Shown here piece by piece: positions 24,546 to 33,549 of a DNA stretch of 64,000 bases (the stretch's first letter is position 1; the number at the start of each line of letters is the position of its first letter). The notes beneath the pieces are model-generated. The model saw only the letters and a list, made by a program, of their open reading frames with translations. It ran no database searches and was not told where the DNA came from. Location of the stretch: NCBI GenBank assembly GCA_018820765.1, contig JAHJNN010000018.1, forward strand, positions 1 to 64,000, in the 5' to 3' direction. The stretch is from Gammaproteobacteria bacterium (GTDB lineage: Bacteria; Pseudomonadota; Gammaproteobacteria; Burkholderiales; Thiobacillaceae). Made by a program: the position numbers and the translations under genes.

Positions 24546-24863
24546 ATGAATTTCATGAAAATGTTCAGCAAAAAACAGGTCGTTGTCGGTGGGCTTCTTT
24601 CCGCTCTGATGATCAGCTCGGCATGGGCAACCACCGCTGGCGGTGGTGTGACCGGTACAGAATTCCAAGCCCTGTTCGACATGCTGGTGGGTTGGGCCGA
24701 AGGCTATCTGGGTAAAGCGCTGGCGATCGCCGCGTTCGTGGTCGGCGCGCTCATTGGCTTTGCCAAGTCTACCGCGATGCCGGCGCTGGTTGGCATCGTC
24801 TTCGCCATCGTGTTCGGCCTTGGCCCGACGATCATCAACGGCATGTTCGCCGCTGTGATTTAA
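24546..24863 (+). CDS. traA: Conjugative pilin TraA
   Basis: 105-aa prepilin. ATG 24546 has AAGGAG at good spacing; the upstream extension of the frame was rejected. A long leader ends at SALMISSAWA before TTAGGGVTG. Two hydrophobic helices follow (YLGKALAIAAFVVGALIGFA and MPALVGIVFAIVFGLGPTII), the topology of F-type/VirB2 pilins. The protein would be cut after AWA, stored in the inner membrane and assembled into the pilus. Directly upstream of traL-E-K-B, as expected. Confidence 0.85.
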   Translation: MNFMKMFSKKQVVVGGLLSALMISSAWATTAGGGVTGTEFQALFDMLVGWAEGYLGKALAIAAFVVGALIGFAKSTAMPALVGIVFAIVFGLGPTIINGMFAAVI

Positions 24864-24888
24864 GCGAAGCATCACCGGACTGAACAGC

Positions 24889-25179
24889 ATGGCCAATCAA
24901 GATTCGCCAACGATCCCGACCCGCCTGGACGACCCGCCCAAGTTCATGTGGTGGGATTTCGACGTGGCCATGCTGTTCATGTCCTTCTTTGTATTCGGCC
25001 TCATTACAGGCTGGCTCGTGAGCTTCACGGTGTTCGGGTTGGTGATGGCCTGGCTTTATCGCAAAGCTAAATTCGGCCAGCACAGAGCTTATGGCATGCA
25101 CCTGCTGTATTGGCATCTACCCGTCAATCTGGGAATGAAGGCAACACCGCCTTCGAGCATCCGAGAGTTCATTGGCTGA
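24889..25179 (+). CDS. traL: Pilus assembly protein TraL
   Basis: 96-aa inner-membrane protein (VirB3-like). The N-terminal TRLDDPPKFMWWDFDVAMLF is followed by two adjacent membrane helices (MSFFVFGLITGWLV and FTVFGLVMAWLY), then KFGQHRAYGMHLLYWHLP, a conserved block in F-type TraL. Its TGA overlaps the traE ATG by one base, so the two are translationally coupled. Confidence 0.88.
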   Translation: MANQDSPTIPTRLDDPPKFMWWDFDVAMLFMSFFVFGLITGWLVSFTVFGLVMAWLYRKAKFGQHRAYGMHLLYWHLPVNLGMKATPPSSIREFIG

Positions 25180-25769
25180 TGAGAATAGACAAACTGAGCG
25201 GCCAAGTGGCCGTAACTCTCGGGGTGCGCAGATGGACTGTGATGATGTTCACCTTGTCGCAGAGCGCATTGCTCCTGATGTTGATCGCCTTCCTGACGCG
25301 AGGCGACACACACCGCGAAACACTGGTTCCACCGACGATCCACACAACATTCTGGATCGATGATGACAAGGTTTCCAAAGAATATCTAATCGAGATGGGC
25401 GTGTTTCTGGCCCAGCTCTACTTCGATGTGACGCCACAGAACGTGGACTTCAATCACCGCACACTCAAGTCCTATATCGACCCCCGCTTCTACGGGAAGC
25501 TGGAAATCGAAGCCGGCGCTTATGCCCAAAAGATCAAGGCGGATAACGCCAGTACCTTCATGGCGATCGCGATGGTCATGCCGGATGAGGCAAAACAACG
25601 CATCGCTGTTCAGGGTGTGCTCAACACCTATCTGGGAGACAGCAGAACATCACAGGTGAACAAAACCTACGTATTTCAGTTTGCCCAACGCGGCGGCCGT
25701 GTGCTGCTGACCGGTATGAGAGAAGGTAAGAATGCTGCCCGACCGTTTGAAGAAATCACTGCTCCTTAG
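25179..25769 (+). CDS. traE: Conjugal transfer protein TraE
   Basis: 196-aa bitopic inner-membrane protein (VirB8-like core). One membrane helix near the N-terminus (FTLSQSALLLMLIAFL, about residues 24-40) precedes a periplasmic domain with FWIDDDKVSKEYLIEMGVFL and YKTYVFQFAQRGGR-like C-terminal strands (KTYVFQFAQRGG). The start ATGA junction with traL was chosen over an upstream in-frame codon. The last 38 nt overlap traK. Confidence 0.88.
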   Translation: MRIDKLSGQVAVTLGVRRWTVMMFTLSQSALLLMLIAFLTRGDTHRETLVPPTIHTTFWIDDDKVSKEYLIEMGVFLAQLYFDVTPQNVDFNHRTLKSYIDPRFYGKLEIEAGAYAQKIKADNASTFMAIAMVMPDEAKQRIAVQGVLNTYLGDSRTSQVNKTYVFQFAQRGGRVLLTGMREGKNAARPFEEITAP

Positions 25770-26457
25770 CTTGTTTTGCTTATTTGCCGCGCCGTCTTCT
25801 CACGCTCTGCAGGTAGTGGAAGGCGTCGAGGGCAAGACCCTGTTCGTCAAGGTGAGTCTGAGAGACTTGAATCGCATCGCGATCGAGGGAGGCCGGGTTC
25901 GCTTGGTCAAATCCGCCGACGACGGAATGCTCACTGGCAGCGCGGACGCCACCACCGGGCAAGCCTTGATCCAGCCATTGGAGAAGGATCCGTTCGGAGT
26001 GTTTGTGTTCAGTCAAAGCGGGAAAACCTACACGCTGGTGTTGCAGCCCCAGGATATTCCGGGTGAAACCATCGTGATCAAGGAAACGGCTGTCCCTGCT
26101 TCTGTTGCAGCCAAGCCTGGCGAGATTGAACGTGCCTCCAGTTACCAGCAGGCGATCAAGAAAATGATTCAGGCATTGGCAGGCGAAGGTTTGCCGGAGG
26201 GTCTGGAGGTGAAGAAAACCTGGGAGGAAATCCGCCTCTGGAAAGGCTCCCGTTTTGCGCTGGAGCATGTTCTAACCGGACATTCACTGGTGGGTGAACA
26301 GTATCGCCTGTTCAACGTCAGCGACGCCCCGGTTCGGGTCGCCGAACAGGAGTTCTACAAGAAAGGTGTACTGGCTGTGTCGGTGCGCGACTTGACCGTT
26401 GAGCCGGGTCGCAGCACCCAGGTCTTTGTGGTTAAACGGAACGAAGGGGTGAGGTAA
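25732..26457 (+). CDS. traK: Conjugal transfer outer-membrane core protein TraK
   Basis: 241-aa periplasmic VirB9-like protein. A signal peptide (SLLLSLFCLFAAPSSHA) is followed by a beta-rich TraK domain (LQVVEGVEGKTLFVKVSLRD, then FGVFVFSQSGKTYTLVLQP). The C-terminal part (EEIRLWKGSRFALEHVLTGH) matches the domain that inserts with TraB and TraV into the outer-membrane ring. GAAGG precedes the ATG inside the traE end; the stop overlaps the traB ATG. Confidence 0.88.
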   Translation: MLPDRLKKSLLLSLFCLFAAPSSHALQVVEGVEGKTLFVKVSLRDLNRIAIEGGRVRLVKSADDGMLTGSADATTGQALIQPLEKDPFGVFVFSQSGKTYTLVLQPQDIPGETIVIKETAVPASVAAKPGEIERASSYQQAIKKMIQALAGEGLPEGLEVKKTWEEIRLWKGSRFALEHVLTGHSLVGEQYRLFNVSDAPVRVAEQEFYKKGVLAVSVRDLTVEPGRSTQVFVVKRNEGVR

Positions 26458-27716
26458 TGGCGAGAATCATACCCACCCTCAAGGCTTCGCCCGCCCGCAA
26501 GAAGCAACTCATGATGGCGGGCGGCGTCGGCGCCATGATTGTCGGGGTGGCCTTGGCTGCGGCATGGTTCGCCGACTCCGGGAGCAATAAATCCGATCAG
26601 GCTCCTGTGGACAAGCCGGAACAGGTCAGCCTCAACTTGGCTGTTCCGGGGCAGCAACTGAACGACAAGGATGTTTGGCGGGCGAACGAAGCATCAAAGA
26701 TCGAGGCGCTAAACAAGGAAATCGCCGCGATCAAGCAGAACATGGTGAATAGCCCACAAAGTAGTGGCGGAGCCATGCAAGGCACCGCCGGAGCGGGAAT
26801 CAACGAAGTGCCGATGCCTCCCCCAGCAGCGGTAATTCAGCCCGGCGGCAATTTACGCCCGCTGCAACCCATGGGTTCGGCGGCATTGCCGCCCCTTCCC
26901 CCACCGCCTCCTGGAAGGCCTGGGCAGTTCGCACAGCCTGGCATGGATCCGAATGCGCCGATGCAGCCCGTGGTGAAGCGCGCGTTCACGCTCGAAGTTT
27001 CCGATTCGACGGTGGCTGCGCCTGCCGCACCGCAGGCGCAGCCACAAGCCGCCGGCATGTCGTCCGCCCCATCCAAGGAAGAGAAGACATCGGCTGAGAA
27101 CTATCTTCCTGCCGGGACGTTCATGCGCGTGGTGTTACTGGCGGGTCTGGATGCGCCGACGGGTGGACAGGCACAAAACAATCCGCATCCGATTTTGATG
27201 CGGGTGCTTGATCCAGCCCAGTTGCCCAATCGCTACATGGCCGACATGAAGGATTGCGTGGTCACGGCCAATGGCTACGGCGACATATCTTCTGAGCGTG
27301 CTTATATCAGGACGGATCGACTGTCGTGCATCGACCAGAAAGGTGGGGCGGTCGACATATCGCTTAAAGGGTATGTAGCCGGCGAGGATGGCAAGGCCGG
27401 GATGCGCGGAAGACTGGTTTCCAAGCAGGGTCAGGCGCTGGCGAATGCCTTCCTCGCGGGGATTGGCTCAGGCATCGGGCAAGCGTTCAAGGAATCTTCG
27501 AGCACTGTATCTACCTCACCGCTGGGTTCCACCAGCACGGTGACGGACGGCAAGGAGTTGCAGGCTGGACTGGCATCCGGCGTTGGAAGCGCGATGTCAC
27601 AGCTCTCGAAGTATTACATCAAGCTGGCCGAACAGGTTTTTCCGGTGATTGAAGTGGACGGCGGCCGCGTGGTCGACGTGGTGCTGACGCGCGGCCAGAG
27701 CATCGAGAGAAGGTAA
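26457..27716 (+). CDS. traB: Conjugal transfer channel protein TraB (VirB10-like)
   Basis: 419 aa spanning the envelope. The inner-membrane helix is MMAGGVGAMIVGVALAAAWF (about residues 19-38). A coiled-coil stretch (ASKIEALNKEIAAIKQNMVN) and a Pro-rich segment with PPLPPPPPGRP (about 115-160) cross the periplasm. The C-terminal VirB10/TraB domain starts near AENYLPAGTFMRVVLLAGLD and includes DMKDCVVTANGYGDISSERA and two Cys. It bridges TraK/TraV in the outer membrane with the ATPases inside. Confidence 0.92.
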   Translation: MARIIPTLKASPARKKQLMMAGGVGAMIVGVALAAAWFADSGSNKSDQAPVDKPEQVSLNLAVPGQQLNDKDVWRANEASKIEALNKEIAAIKQNMVNSPQSSGGAMQGTAGAGINEVPMPPPAAVIQPGGNLRPLQPMGSAALPPLPPPPPGRPGQFAQPGMDPNAPMQPVVKRAFTLEVSDSTVAAPAAPQAQPQAAGMSSAPSKEEKTSAENYLPAGTFMRVVLLAGLDAPTGGQAQNNPHPILMRVLDPAQLPNRYMADMKDCVVTANGYGDISSERAYIRTDRLSCIDQKGGAVDISLKGYVAGEDGKAGMRGRLVSKQGQALANAFLAGIGSGIGQAFKESSSTVSTSPLGSTSTVTDGKELQAGLASGVGSAMSQLSKYYIKLAEQVFPVIEVDGGRVVDVVLTRGQSIERR

Positions 27717-27721
27717 AGAAC

Positions 27722-28591
27722 ATGAGACACCAAACCAGAATGCAAACCCTGTTGCCCCAACTGTTGATTCTGTCCTGCATGCCGGGATTTGCGCTAGCTC
27801 AGGTTGTGAAAGGAAACACTGTTCTGGCGCCTCAAAACGTGAATATTGTGGCCGCAGATGCGGCCGTGATGGATGCCGGTGGTGCTGCACGTGCAAACGA
27901 TCAGATCGCGGTCCAGCGCAATCTGAGGTTGATGTACCCGAAGACACGCTTCGGAACGATTTCCCCCACCCCGCTGCCGGGTATATACGAAGTCGTGATG
28001 GGCCGCAATGTCGCTTTCGTGGAAGAGTCGGGGCGGTATTTCATTTTCGGGCGCATGTTCGACATGGAGAAGCAGGAGGACATCACCTCCGGAGCCGAGG
28101 CTGCGCAGCCGGCGTCACCGGCTGTCGATTTCGCCTCACTCCCGCTGCAACACGCGATCAAGAGCGTGCATGGCCAGGGTCGGCGGACGCTCGCCGTGTT
28201 CTCGGATCCGGACTGTCCTTACTGCAAGAAGCTGGAGCAGGAGCTGGCGAAAGTGGATGACGTGACGGTCTACACCTTCCTCATGCCACTGGAGCAGCTT
28301 CATCCTGATTCGCGCGCGAAGGCCGACGCGGTCTGGTGCAGCAAGGATCGCTCGGCCGCCTGGTACGCCCTGATGCTTGAGGGCAAGGTTCCCAAAAAGA
28401 CCAAGGGCTGTGAAGCGCCGCATCAAGCGGTTCTGCCTCTGGCTGAGAAGTTGGGGGTTAGCGGTACACCTTTCCTGGTGGCGAGTGATGGCCGAACCAT
28501 GCCGGGAGCTGCTGCTGCCGAGCGGATTTCCGCTTGGCTAGGTGCCGTGAAGAACCCTGTCGCAGCCAATGTTCAGGGAGGCACACAATGA
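27722..28591 (+). CDS. DsbC-family thiol:disulfide interchange protein
   Basis: 289-aa periplasmic disulfide isomerase with a signal peptide ending GFALA. The N-terminal dimerisation part contains PLPGIYEVVMGRNVAFVEES, typical of DsbC. The thioredoxin fold has the active site FSDPDCPYCKKLEQEL (CPYC near residue 165) and the cis-Pro loop GVSGTPFLVASDGR. A dsbC gene between traB and traV is a hallmark of SXT-type transfer operons; it would help fold the Cys-rich TraU and TraN. The stop overlaps traV. Confidence 0.92.
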   Translation: MRHQTRMQTLLPQLLILSCMPGFALAQVVKGNTVLAPQNVNIVAADAAVMDAGGAARANDQIAVQRNLRLMYPKTRFGTISPTPLPGIYEVVMGRNVAFVEESGRYFIFGRMFDMEKQEDITSGAEAAQPASPAVDFASLPLQHAIKSVHGQGRRTLAVFSDPDCPYCKKLEQELAKVDDVTVYTFLMPLEQLHPDSRAKADAVWCSKDRSAAWYALMLEGKVPKKTKGCEAPHQAVLPLAEKLGVSGTPFLVASDGRTMPGAAAAERISAWLGAVKNPVAANVQGGTQ

Positions 28592-29148
28592 AGGTCGGGT
28601 ATCTGTCGCTCGCCGCCGTGACATTGATGAGCGCGGGTTGTTCTTCATTCTCCGGACTCTCTGGCTCAAAATCGGAACTGGCTTGCAAGGCCCCCGATGG
28701 GGTGATCTGCACGTCGGTTTCCGGCATTTACGCGAACTCCCTGGCCGAGGCCTTGCCGGGGCAGCAACAACCGAAACCCCAGGATAAACCTTCGCAGGAT
28801 GCTGGCAGCAAGGATTCAAAGGATGGGGAGACGATGCCGCCTCTTGGCTATTTCTCCCCACGCGACCTCGCGACGCCGAACAGCGGCGATCCGATTCGCA
28901 TGGCGCCTTTGGTGCTGCGTGTATGGATCGCACCTTGGGAGGATACGGACGGCGATCTGCACGATCAGCACTATCTCTACACCGTGGTCCACCAGGGCAA
29001 GTGGCTGATCGAAACCAACCAGCAGCAGATTCGTGACGCGTACAAGCCGGTGTTCCCGCTCAGGGGTAAGGATAAGCCCGAGGAGGAACGTCCGGTTGCA
29101 GATGACGCGATGCCCGGCGTATCGGGTCAGAGGGGCGGCAATCCATGA
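28588..29148 (+). CDS. traV: Outer-membrane lipoprotein TraV
   Basis: 186 aa with a lipoprotein signal; the lipobox LMSAGC puts the lipidated Cys at residue 18. CKAPDGVICTSVSGIYANS contains the two Cys conserved in TraV. A Gln/Pro/Lys-rich linker precedes the C-terminal part (PLVLRVWIAPWEDTDGDLHD), which is well conserved in SXT/IncA/C TraV. With TraK and TraB it forms the outer-membrane core. It overlaps dsbC (ATGA) and traC. Confidence 0.88.
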   Translation: MKVGYLSLAAVTLMSAGCSSFSGLSGSKSELACKAPDGVICTSVSGIYANSLAEALPGQQQPKPQDKPSQDAGSKDSKDGETMPPLGYFSPRDLATPNSGDPIRMAPLVLRVWIAPWEDTDGDLHDQHYLYTVVHQGKWLIETNQQQIRDAYKPVFPLRGKDKPEEERPVADDAMPGVSGQRGGNP

Positions 29149-31721
29149 TGTCCGCGCTGGCTCAACCATTTGTTTCGCTCAAAACGTGGCTGACGCGCGA
29201 GGACGAACTTGCGACGCCATCCCCCGTGGCGGACGAGAACCACTTCACCACGCGGCAGGACTACAACCGCTTCTCTGATCTCTTGCCCTGGACGGGGTAT
29301 TGGGAGACCGAGAAATTATTCGCCATTGAGGGCGAGGCAGAAGGCAGCATCGAGGCGATTGGCTACGCCATCGAATTGAACCCGCAGACAGGCGCTACAG
29401 ACGACATGGCGCGCCTGATTCAGGAAATCTACCGGGACATGCCAGCCGGAGCCGGGGTGCAGGTTCAGTTGTGGGGGAGCCCGGACATTGATGCCTTCCT
29501 GAACGATTTTAAGAAGATGGTGCGCCCCGAATTGCTACAGGACGACGCCCAGCGCTCATTGATCGCGCGCATGACGGCCGAGCGTTACGCCCATTACAGG
29601 AAGGCATCCCTCGTTCCGCCCGTCAGCTCGCGCCCCAGCGTGATGCGTCGCTACCGGGTGCTGCTGTCTGTCGCGATGCCGGTGAAGGATGTGGAATACC
29701 GAACCCTGGAACGCATCATCGCCCTGCGCGATGCCCAGGTATCCAAACTCAAGACGTATTACCAGTTCGAGCGGGTCTGGGAGGCGGAAGATCTCATGTC
29801 CTGGGTGCGCACCATGTTGAATCCCGCACAACATTCAGCCGATCCGGTCTGCTATGACGACGGACAGGCATTGCGCTACCAGATGATTACCCGTGACACC
29901 GTGGCATCGGTGGGCAGGCTCGGCACCACCCTGCGCTCGCCAGACGGGGTTGCGGTCTGCGTGCGTGCGCATTCGGCGCAAGGTTATCCGAAGCAGTTCG
30001 ATCTGCATCAAGTCGCCAGCATGCTGGGAGACGCCAATAAGGGATCCATGGGCTACCCCTGCCCCTTCCTCATCACCATGGGGGCGCAGATTCTGAATTA
30101 CGACGAGCACAAGAATCTTACGCAAATGAAAACGGCTCGGGCGATTCAGGTTTCGGAAAGCCCGATGGGGAAAGCGCTGCCGGACGTGAGTAAGCGAGCT
30201 GCGGACTGGAAATTGTTGCAGAACGCCTACGACGAGGGGGGAGGTGCATTGCGTCTGTACCATCAGGTGCTGCTTTTCCCCAGCCCGGATGCCGTAGCCG
30301 AAGCGGATGAAGCGGCCAGAGCCATCTGGCGCAGCTTGGGCTTCGCATTGAGCCCTGACACCTATATGCAGACCCAGGCGCTAATGTCCTCGCTGCCGAT
30401 GGCACTCGGGCCCACCCTGCAACGCGACATCAAGATCGCGCAGCGATTTTCCACCAAAACGACCGCCAACGCGGCCAATCTGTCGCCTGTTCTGGGTGAA
30501 TGGCGTGGTGTCGGGGCTCCGGTGCTGACCTTCACTGGGCGTAATGGCCAGACCATAGGCGTGAATCTGTTCGACAACCCGTCTGGCAACTACAACGGTT
30601 GCGTGGTGGGAACGTCCGGGTCTGGCAAATCCGCATTCCTGAACGAGCTTGCCGAACGCTATCTGGCGATGGGGGCGAAGGTCTGGATTATCGACGTGGG
30701 CCGTTCCTACGAGAAGCTTTGCCACGCGCTCGGGGGTCAATACATCGAGTTCACCAAGGAAGCGAATGTTGTCCTCAATCCGTTCACCATGGTGAACGAC
30801 ATCGACGAAGACATGGAAATGTTGAAGCCGTTGATCGCCCAGATGATCTCCCCTGGACGCCGACTGTCAGATTACGAACTGTCCCAGCTCGAACTGGCGA
30901 TTCGAGGTCTTTGGGAAGAGCGCGGGCCGCGATCGAGTATCGACCTTCTGGCGGAGAAGCTGAAGCTCGCCTGTCACGATGGCGGCACGCTTGAGCATGG
31001 CGAGGAAGAGGCCTGCGATCCGCGCATCCGCGATCTGGCGGTGCAACTGACTTCCTACACCTCGCTGGGCAGCTACGGCCATTACTTTGAAGGTCAGCAC
31101 ACGGTCAATTTCAATTCCAATCTGGTGGTCCTGGAGCTGGAGGAATTGAAATCGAAGAAAGACCTGCAGGCGGTCGCCCTATTCATCCTGATGTATCGCA
31201 TCACCCAGGAAATGTACCTGGCGCCGCGTGAACAGCCCAAAGTGGTGATCCTGGATGAAGCCTGGGATCTGCTCACGGGCGGGCAGACGGGTGACTTCAT
31301 CGAGGCGGGCTACCGCCGCGCCCGGAAATACGGCGGTGCCTTCCTGACGGGCACACAGGGCATCAACGACTACTACCGTAGCGCAGCCTCGCAGGCCGCA
31401 CTGGAAAACGCTGACTGGCTGTTCATGCTCCGGCAGAAGCAGGAATCCATTGCCAAGCTCGAAGAGAAGCTGGCCTTCACGCCGCACATGGCTCACCTCG
31501 TTAGCAGCTTGCGTACCGAACAGGGCAACTATTCGGAAGTGTTCGTCTCCTGTGGCCAAGCTGGTTACGGGGTCGGGATGCTCCTGCTTGACCCCTACTC
31601 TCAACTCATGGGTTCGGCCAATGCACGCGATTTCTCAGCGGTACGGCAGAAGCTTGAAACTGGCTTGTCCATGGCTGATGCGGTCGATGCCGTGCTGCGG
31701 GAACGGAAGGCGGCGATATGA
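29145..31721 (+). CDS. traC: Type IV secretion ATPase TraC (VirB4-like)
   Basis: 858-aa cytoplasmic ATPase needed for pilus assembly. The N-terminal TraC domain starts around FSDLLPWTGYWETEKLFAIE. Walker A is GTSGSGKSAFLNELAERYL (about residues 488-506), Walker B is KVVILDEAWDLLTGGQ (about 698-713), and FLTGTQGINDYY is the downstream conserved glutamine region. The length is usual for F/SXT TraC. It overlaps traV upstream and trbI downstream by 4 nt each. Confidence 0.94.
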   Translation: MMSALAQPFVSLKTWLTREDELATPSPVADENHFTTRQDYNRFSDLLPWTGYWETEKLFAIEGEAEGSIEAIGYAIELNPQTGATDDMARLIQEIYRDMPAGAGVQVQLWGSPDIDAFLNDFKKMVRPELLQDDAQRSLIARMTAERYAHYRKASLVPPVSSRPSVMRRYRVLLSVAMPVKDVEYRTLERIIALRDAQVSKLKTYYQFERVWEAEDLMSWVRTMLNPAQHSADPVCYDDGQALRYQMITRDTVASVGRLGTTLRSPDGVAVCVRAHSAQGYPKQFDLHQVASMLGDANKGSMGYPCPFLITMGAQILNYDEHKNLTQMKTARAIQVSESPMGKALPDVSKRAADWKLLQNAYDEGGGALRLYHQVLLFPSPDAVAEADEAARAIWRSLGFALSPDTYMQTQALMSSLPMALGPTLQRDIKIAQRFSTKTTANAANLSPVLGEWRGVGAPVLTFTGRNGQTIGVNLFDNPSGNYNGCVVGTSGSGKSAFLNELAERYLAMGAKVWIIDVGRSYEKLCHALGGQYIEFTKEANVVLNPFTMVNDIDEDMEMLKPLIAQMISPGRRLSDYELSQLELAIRGLWEERGPRSSIDLLAEKLKLACHDGGTLEHGEEEACDPRIRDLAVQLTSYTSLGSYGHYFEGQHTVNFNSNLVVLELEELKSKKDLQAVALFILMYRITQEMYLAPREQPKVVILDEAWDLLTGGQTGDFIEAGYRRARKYGGAFLTGTQGINDYYRSAASQAALENADWLFMLRQKQESIAKLEEKLAFTPHMAHLVSSLRTEQGNYSEVFVSCGQAGYGVGMLLLDPYSQLMGSANARDFSAVRQKLETGLSMADAVDAVLRERKAAI

Positions 31722-32200
31722 CCGAGATAACAAGGGCCGGGAGTAATTCTGCTGAAGTTCCGGCTACGGAAGATCAGGCCGTGGCTCAGCCTGAGATGGG
31801 GGGTGAGTTTCTAATGGTGAGCTGGATTTCGTTGTTGATGGCATTGCTCGTCTCAACAGTGACGCTTGCGGCATACCACTTCTGGCTAGCGAAACCGACC
31901 GCTGGATTCGCGGTGGTAGACCTCGCCAGTGTCGTCAAAATCAAGGAAACCGAATTCACCACTTTGCTCTCACGGCCGAATGTCAGCGACGAGGACCGGA
32001 AGGCTGCTTATCTGATGGTCAGCCGGATCGGCCCTGCGATCGAACACGCAGTGGACAGGCTGGAGAAGGAATGCGGCTGCACCATCGTGGTGAAGTCAGC
32101 GGTGATCGCGGGGCCGGCCGAGGATCTGACGCCGCGTTTGAAAGCGATGCTCGGTATGTCGCCGGGTACTGAGGCTCAAGGCGGCGGAGTGAAACCATGA
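31718..32200 (+). CDS. trbI: Type-F conjugative transfer protein TrbI
   Basis: 160-aa bitopic membrane protein. A single helix (SWISLLMALLVSTVTLAAYHF, about residues 35-55) is followed by the TrbI-type periplasmic segment: FAVVDLASVVKIKETEFTTL, then DRLEKECGCTIVVKSAVIAG. The name is the F-type TrbI (linked to pilus retraction in F), not the VirB10-like TrbI of RP4. Position between traC and the trhF-like peptidase supports it. Confidence 0.75.
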   Translation: MTEITRAGSNSAEVPATEDQAVAQPEMGGEFLMVSWISLLMALLVSTVTLAAYHFWLAKPTAGFAVVDLASVVKIKETEFTTLLSRPNVSDEDRKAAYLMVSRIGPAIEHAVDRLEKECGCTIVVKSAVIAGPAEDLTPRLKAMLGMSPGTEAQGGGVKP

Positions 32201-32742
32201 TGAAGACCGTAGTCGCCCCAGGCGCGGACAACTTATGGAATCGTTGGCTGGTTTACTGGCATACCGAGATGATTCCCCATCTCCGCCGCAACTGGATGTT
32301 TTGGGGCGGGTTGGTGGGCGCCATCCTACTCTTCAATGCGTTCTTCACGTTGGCGATTACGGTCACGGAAAGCCTGCCGTACCGGGTGTTTGTGGTGATC
32401 AAAGGCGACCTGAATATCAAGCGCGGCGATTACATTGCCTGGCGCTGGGCGGGCGGTGGGCCGTACAAGGCCGGACTTTCGTTCGTGAAACAGGTGCGTG
32501 GCATGCAGGGCGACACAGTGACCACAGAGGGTCGGGATTTCTACGTGAACGGCGAGTACATGAGCACGGCCAAGCCGCGCACCCGGACAGGCGAACCGTT
32601 GGCGCTTGGCCCGACCGGCGTGATTCCGGCCAACCATTTCTATGTTTACGCACCCCACAAGGATTCGTTGGATTCGCGCTTTGCGCTGACGGGCTGGATT
32701 CCGCTTGAGCGTGTCTCCGGGCGCGCGATCCCACTGTTTTGA
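32197..32742 (+). CDS. trhF: TrhF/TraF-type S26 signal peptidase
   Basis: 181-aa inner-membrane serine protease. After a membrane helix (WMFWGGLVGAILLFNAFFTL, about residues 34-53) comes the S26 catalytic Ser in ITVTESLPYRVFVVIKGD and the catalytic Lys in LSFVKQVRGMQGDTV. The Lys-side and the later GVIPANHFYVYAPHKDSLDSR box correspond to leader peptidase boxes D and E. TraF/TrhF-type peptidases cleave or cyclise pilins in related systems, so TraA is the likely substrate. Confidence 0.88.
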   Translation: MMKTVVAPGADNLWNRWLVYWHTEMIPHLRRNWMFWGGLVGAILLFNAFFTLAITVTESLPYRVFVVIKGDLNIKRGDYIAWRWAGGGPYKAGLSFVKQVRGMQGDTVTTEGRDFYVNGEYMSTAKPRTRTGEPLALGPTGVIPANHFYVYAPHKDSLDSRFALTGWIPLERVSGRAIPLF

Positions 32743-32743
32743 C

Positions 32744-33367
32744 ATGATCAAGAAGGCTCTGGCGATGATTCTGTGTGGGTTGATCATGTATCCGGCCTGG
32801 GCTCAGGAGATCTTGGGGCCGTCCTATCCCATCACCGAACCGGACATGCTTGAAGCGATACAGGACAAGCTCAAGTCCATGGAAAAAAACGGTCGTCTCG
32901 GCCAACTTCAGAAAGAAGCCATCGAGCGATCGAAACAAAGCATCGAGCGGCCGGACCCAGTGAAGGGCATCGTTAAGACGCGCCAGCCGCGCACCTTCTA
33001 CTTTGATCCATCGTGGCGCGTCCCGCGCGACATCACCACGCCAGATGGCAAAGTCATCGCGCGTGCGGGTGACATGGTCAATCCGCTCGACTATGTGCCA
33101 CTTTCCAATCACCTGTTTTTTTTCGATCAGAGCGACCCGAAGCAGGTAAAGAAGGCCGCCGAGATTCTCAAGCGCTTCAAAGGAGCGGTGAAGCCGATTC
33201 TGGTCGCGGGTGAACCCTTGGCGCTGACCCGTCAGTGGAAAAGGCAGGTGTACTTCGACCAGAGCGGGCATCTGGTGAGGCGCTTCGGGATCCAGCAGAT
33301 CCCTGCGCTGGTGTCGCAAGAGGTAGCGCAAAGGCGCTTGCGCATCGACGAAATGAAAGCTGACTGA
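32744..33367 (+). CDS. traW: Pilus assembly protein TraW
   Basis: 207-aa periplasmic protein. ATG 32744 follows the trhF stop by 1 nt, and the signal peptide is ALAMILCGLIMYPAWA. The TraW signature FYFDPSWRVPRDITTPDGKV and the block RAGDMVNPLDYVPLSNHLFF are clear, with QQIPALVSQE near the C-terminus in a thioredoxin-like region. TraW cooperates with TraU and TrbC in F-pilus assembly. Confidence 0.9.
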   Translation: MIKKALAMILCGLIMYPAWAQEILGPSYPITEPDMLEAIQDKLKSMEKNGRLGQLQKEAIERSKQSIERPDPVKGIVKTRQPRTFYFDPSWRVPRDITTPDGKVIARAGDMVNPLDYVPLSNHLFFFDQSDPKQVKKAAEILKRFKGAVKPILVAGEPLALTRQWKRQVYFDQSGHLVRRFGIQQIPALVSQEVAQRRLRIDEMKAD

Positions 33368-33369
33368 AA

Positions 33370-33549
33370 GTGAATACTTTTCCTTGTATTAACGATCCTG
33401 GACTGACCCTGCAAATTGCTGAATGGTCAGATTCCACAGACCGCATCGGGGCAGCACCAGGATCGAGGCTTGGGATGGCAGCCGGCCGCAAAACCCTGAT
33501 CATCAAGCCGACAAAGAAGCCCGTGGGCTTGCTGGGATGGTTCAAGTGA
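33370..33549 (+). CDS. 59-aa ORF wedged between traW and traU
   Basis: GTG 33370 begins 2 nt after the traW stop, and the TGA at 33547-33549 overlaps the traU ATG by one base. The translation starts MNTFPCINDPGLTLQIAEWS and ends LIIKPTKKPVGLLGWFK, with a central GAAPGSRLGMAAGRK. There is no signal peptide or membrane helix. Perfect packing on both sides is the main evidence that it is translated; alternatively it is just the path by which ribosomes reach traU. No family is recognised. Confidence 0.5.
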   Translation: MNTFPCINDPGLTLQIAEWSDSTDRIGAAPGSRLGMAAGRKTLIIKPTKKPVGLLGWFK

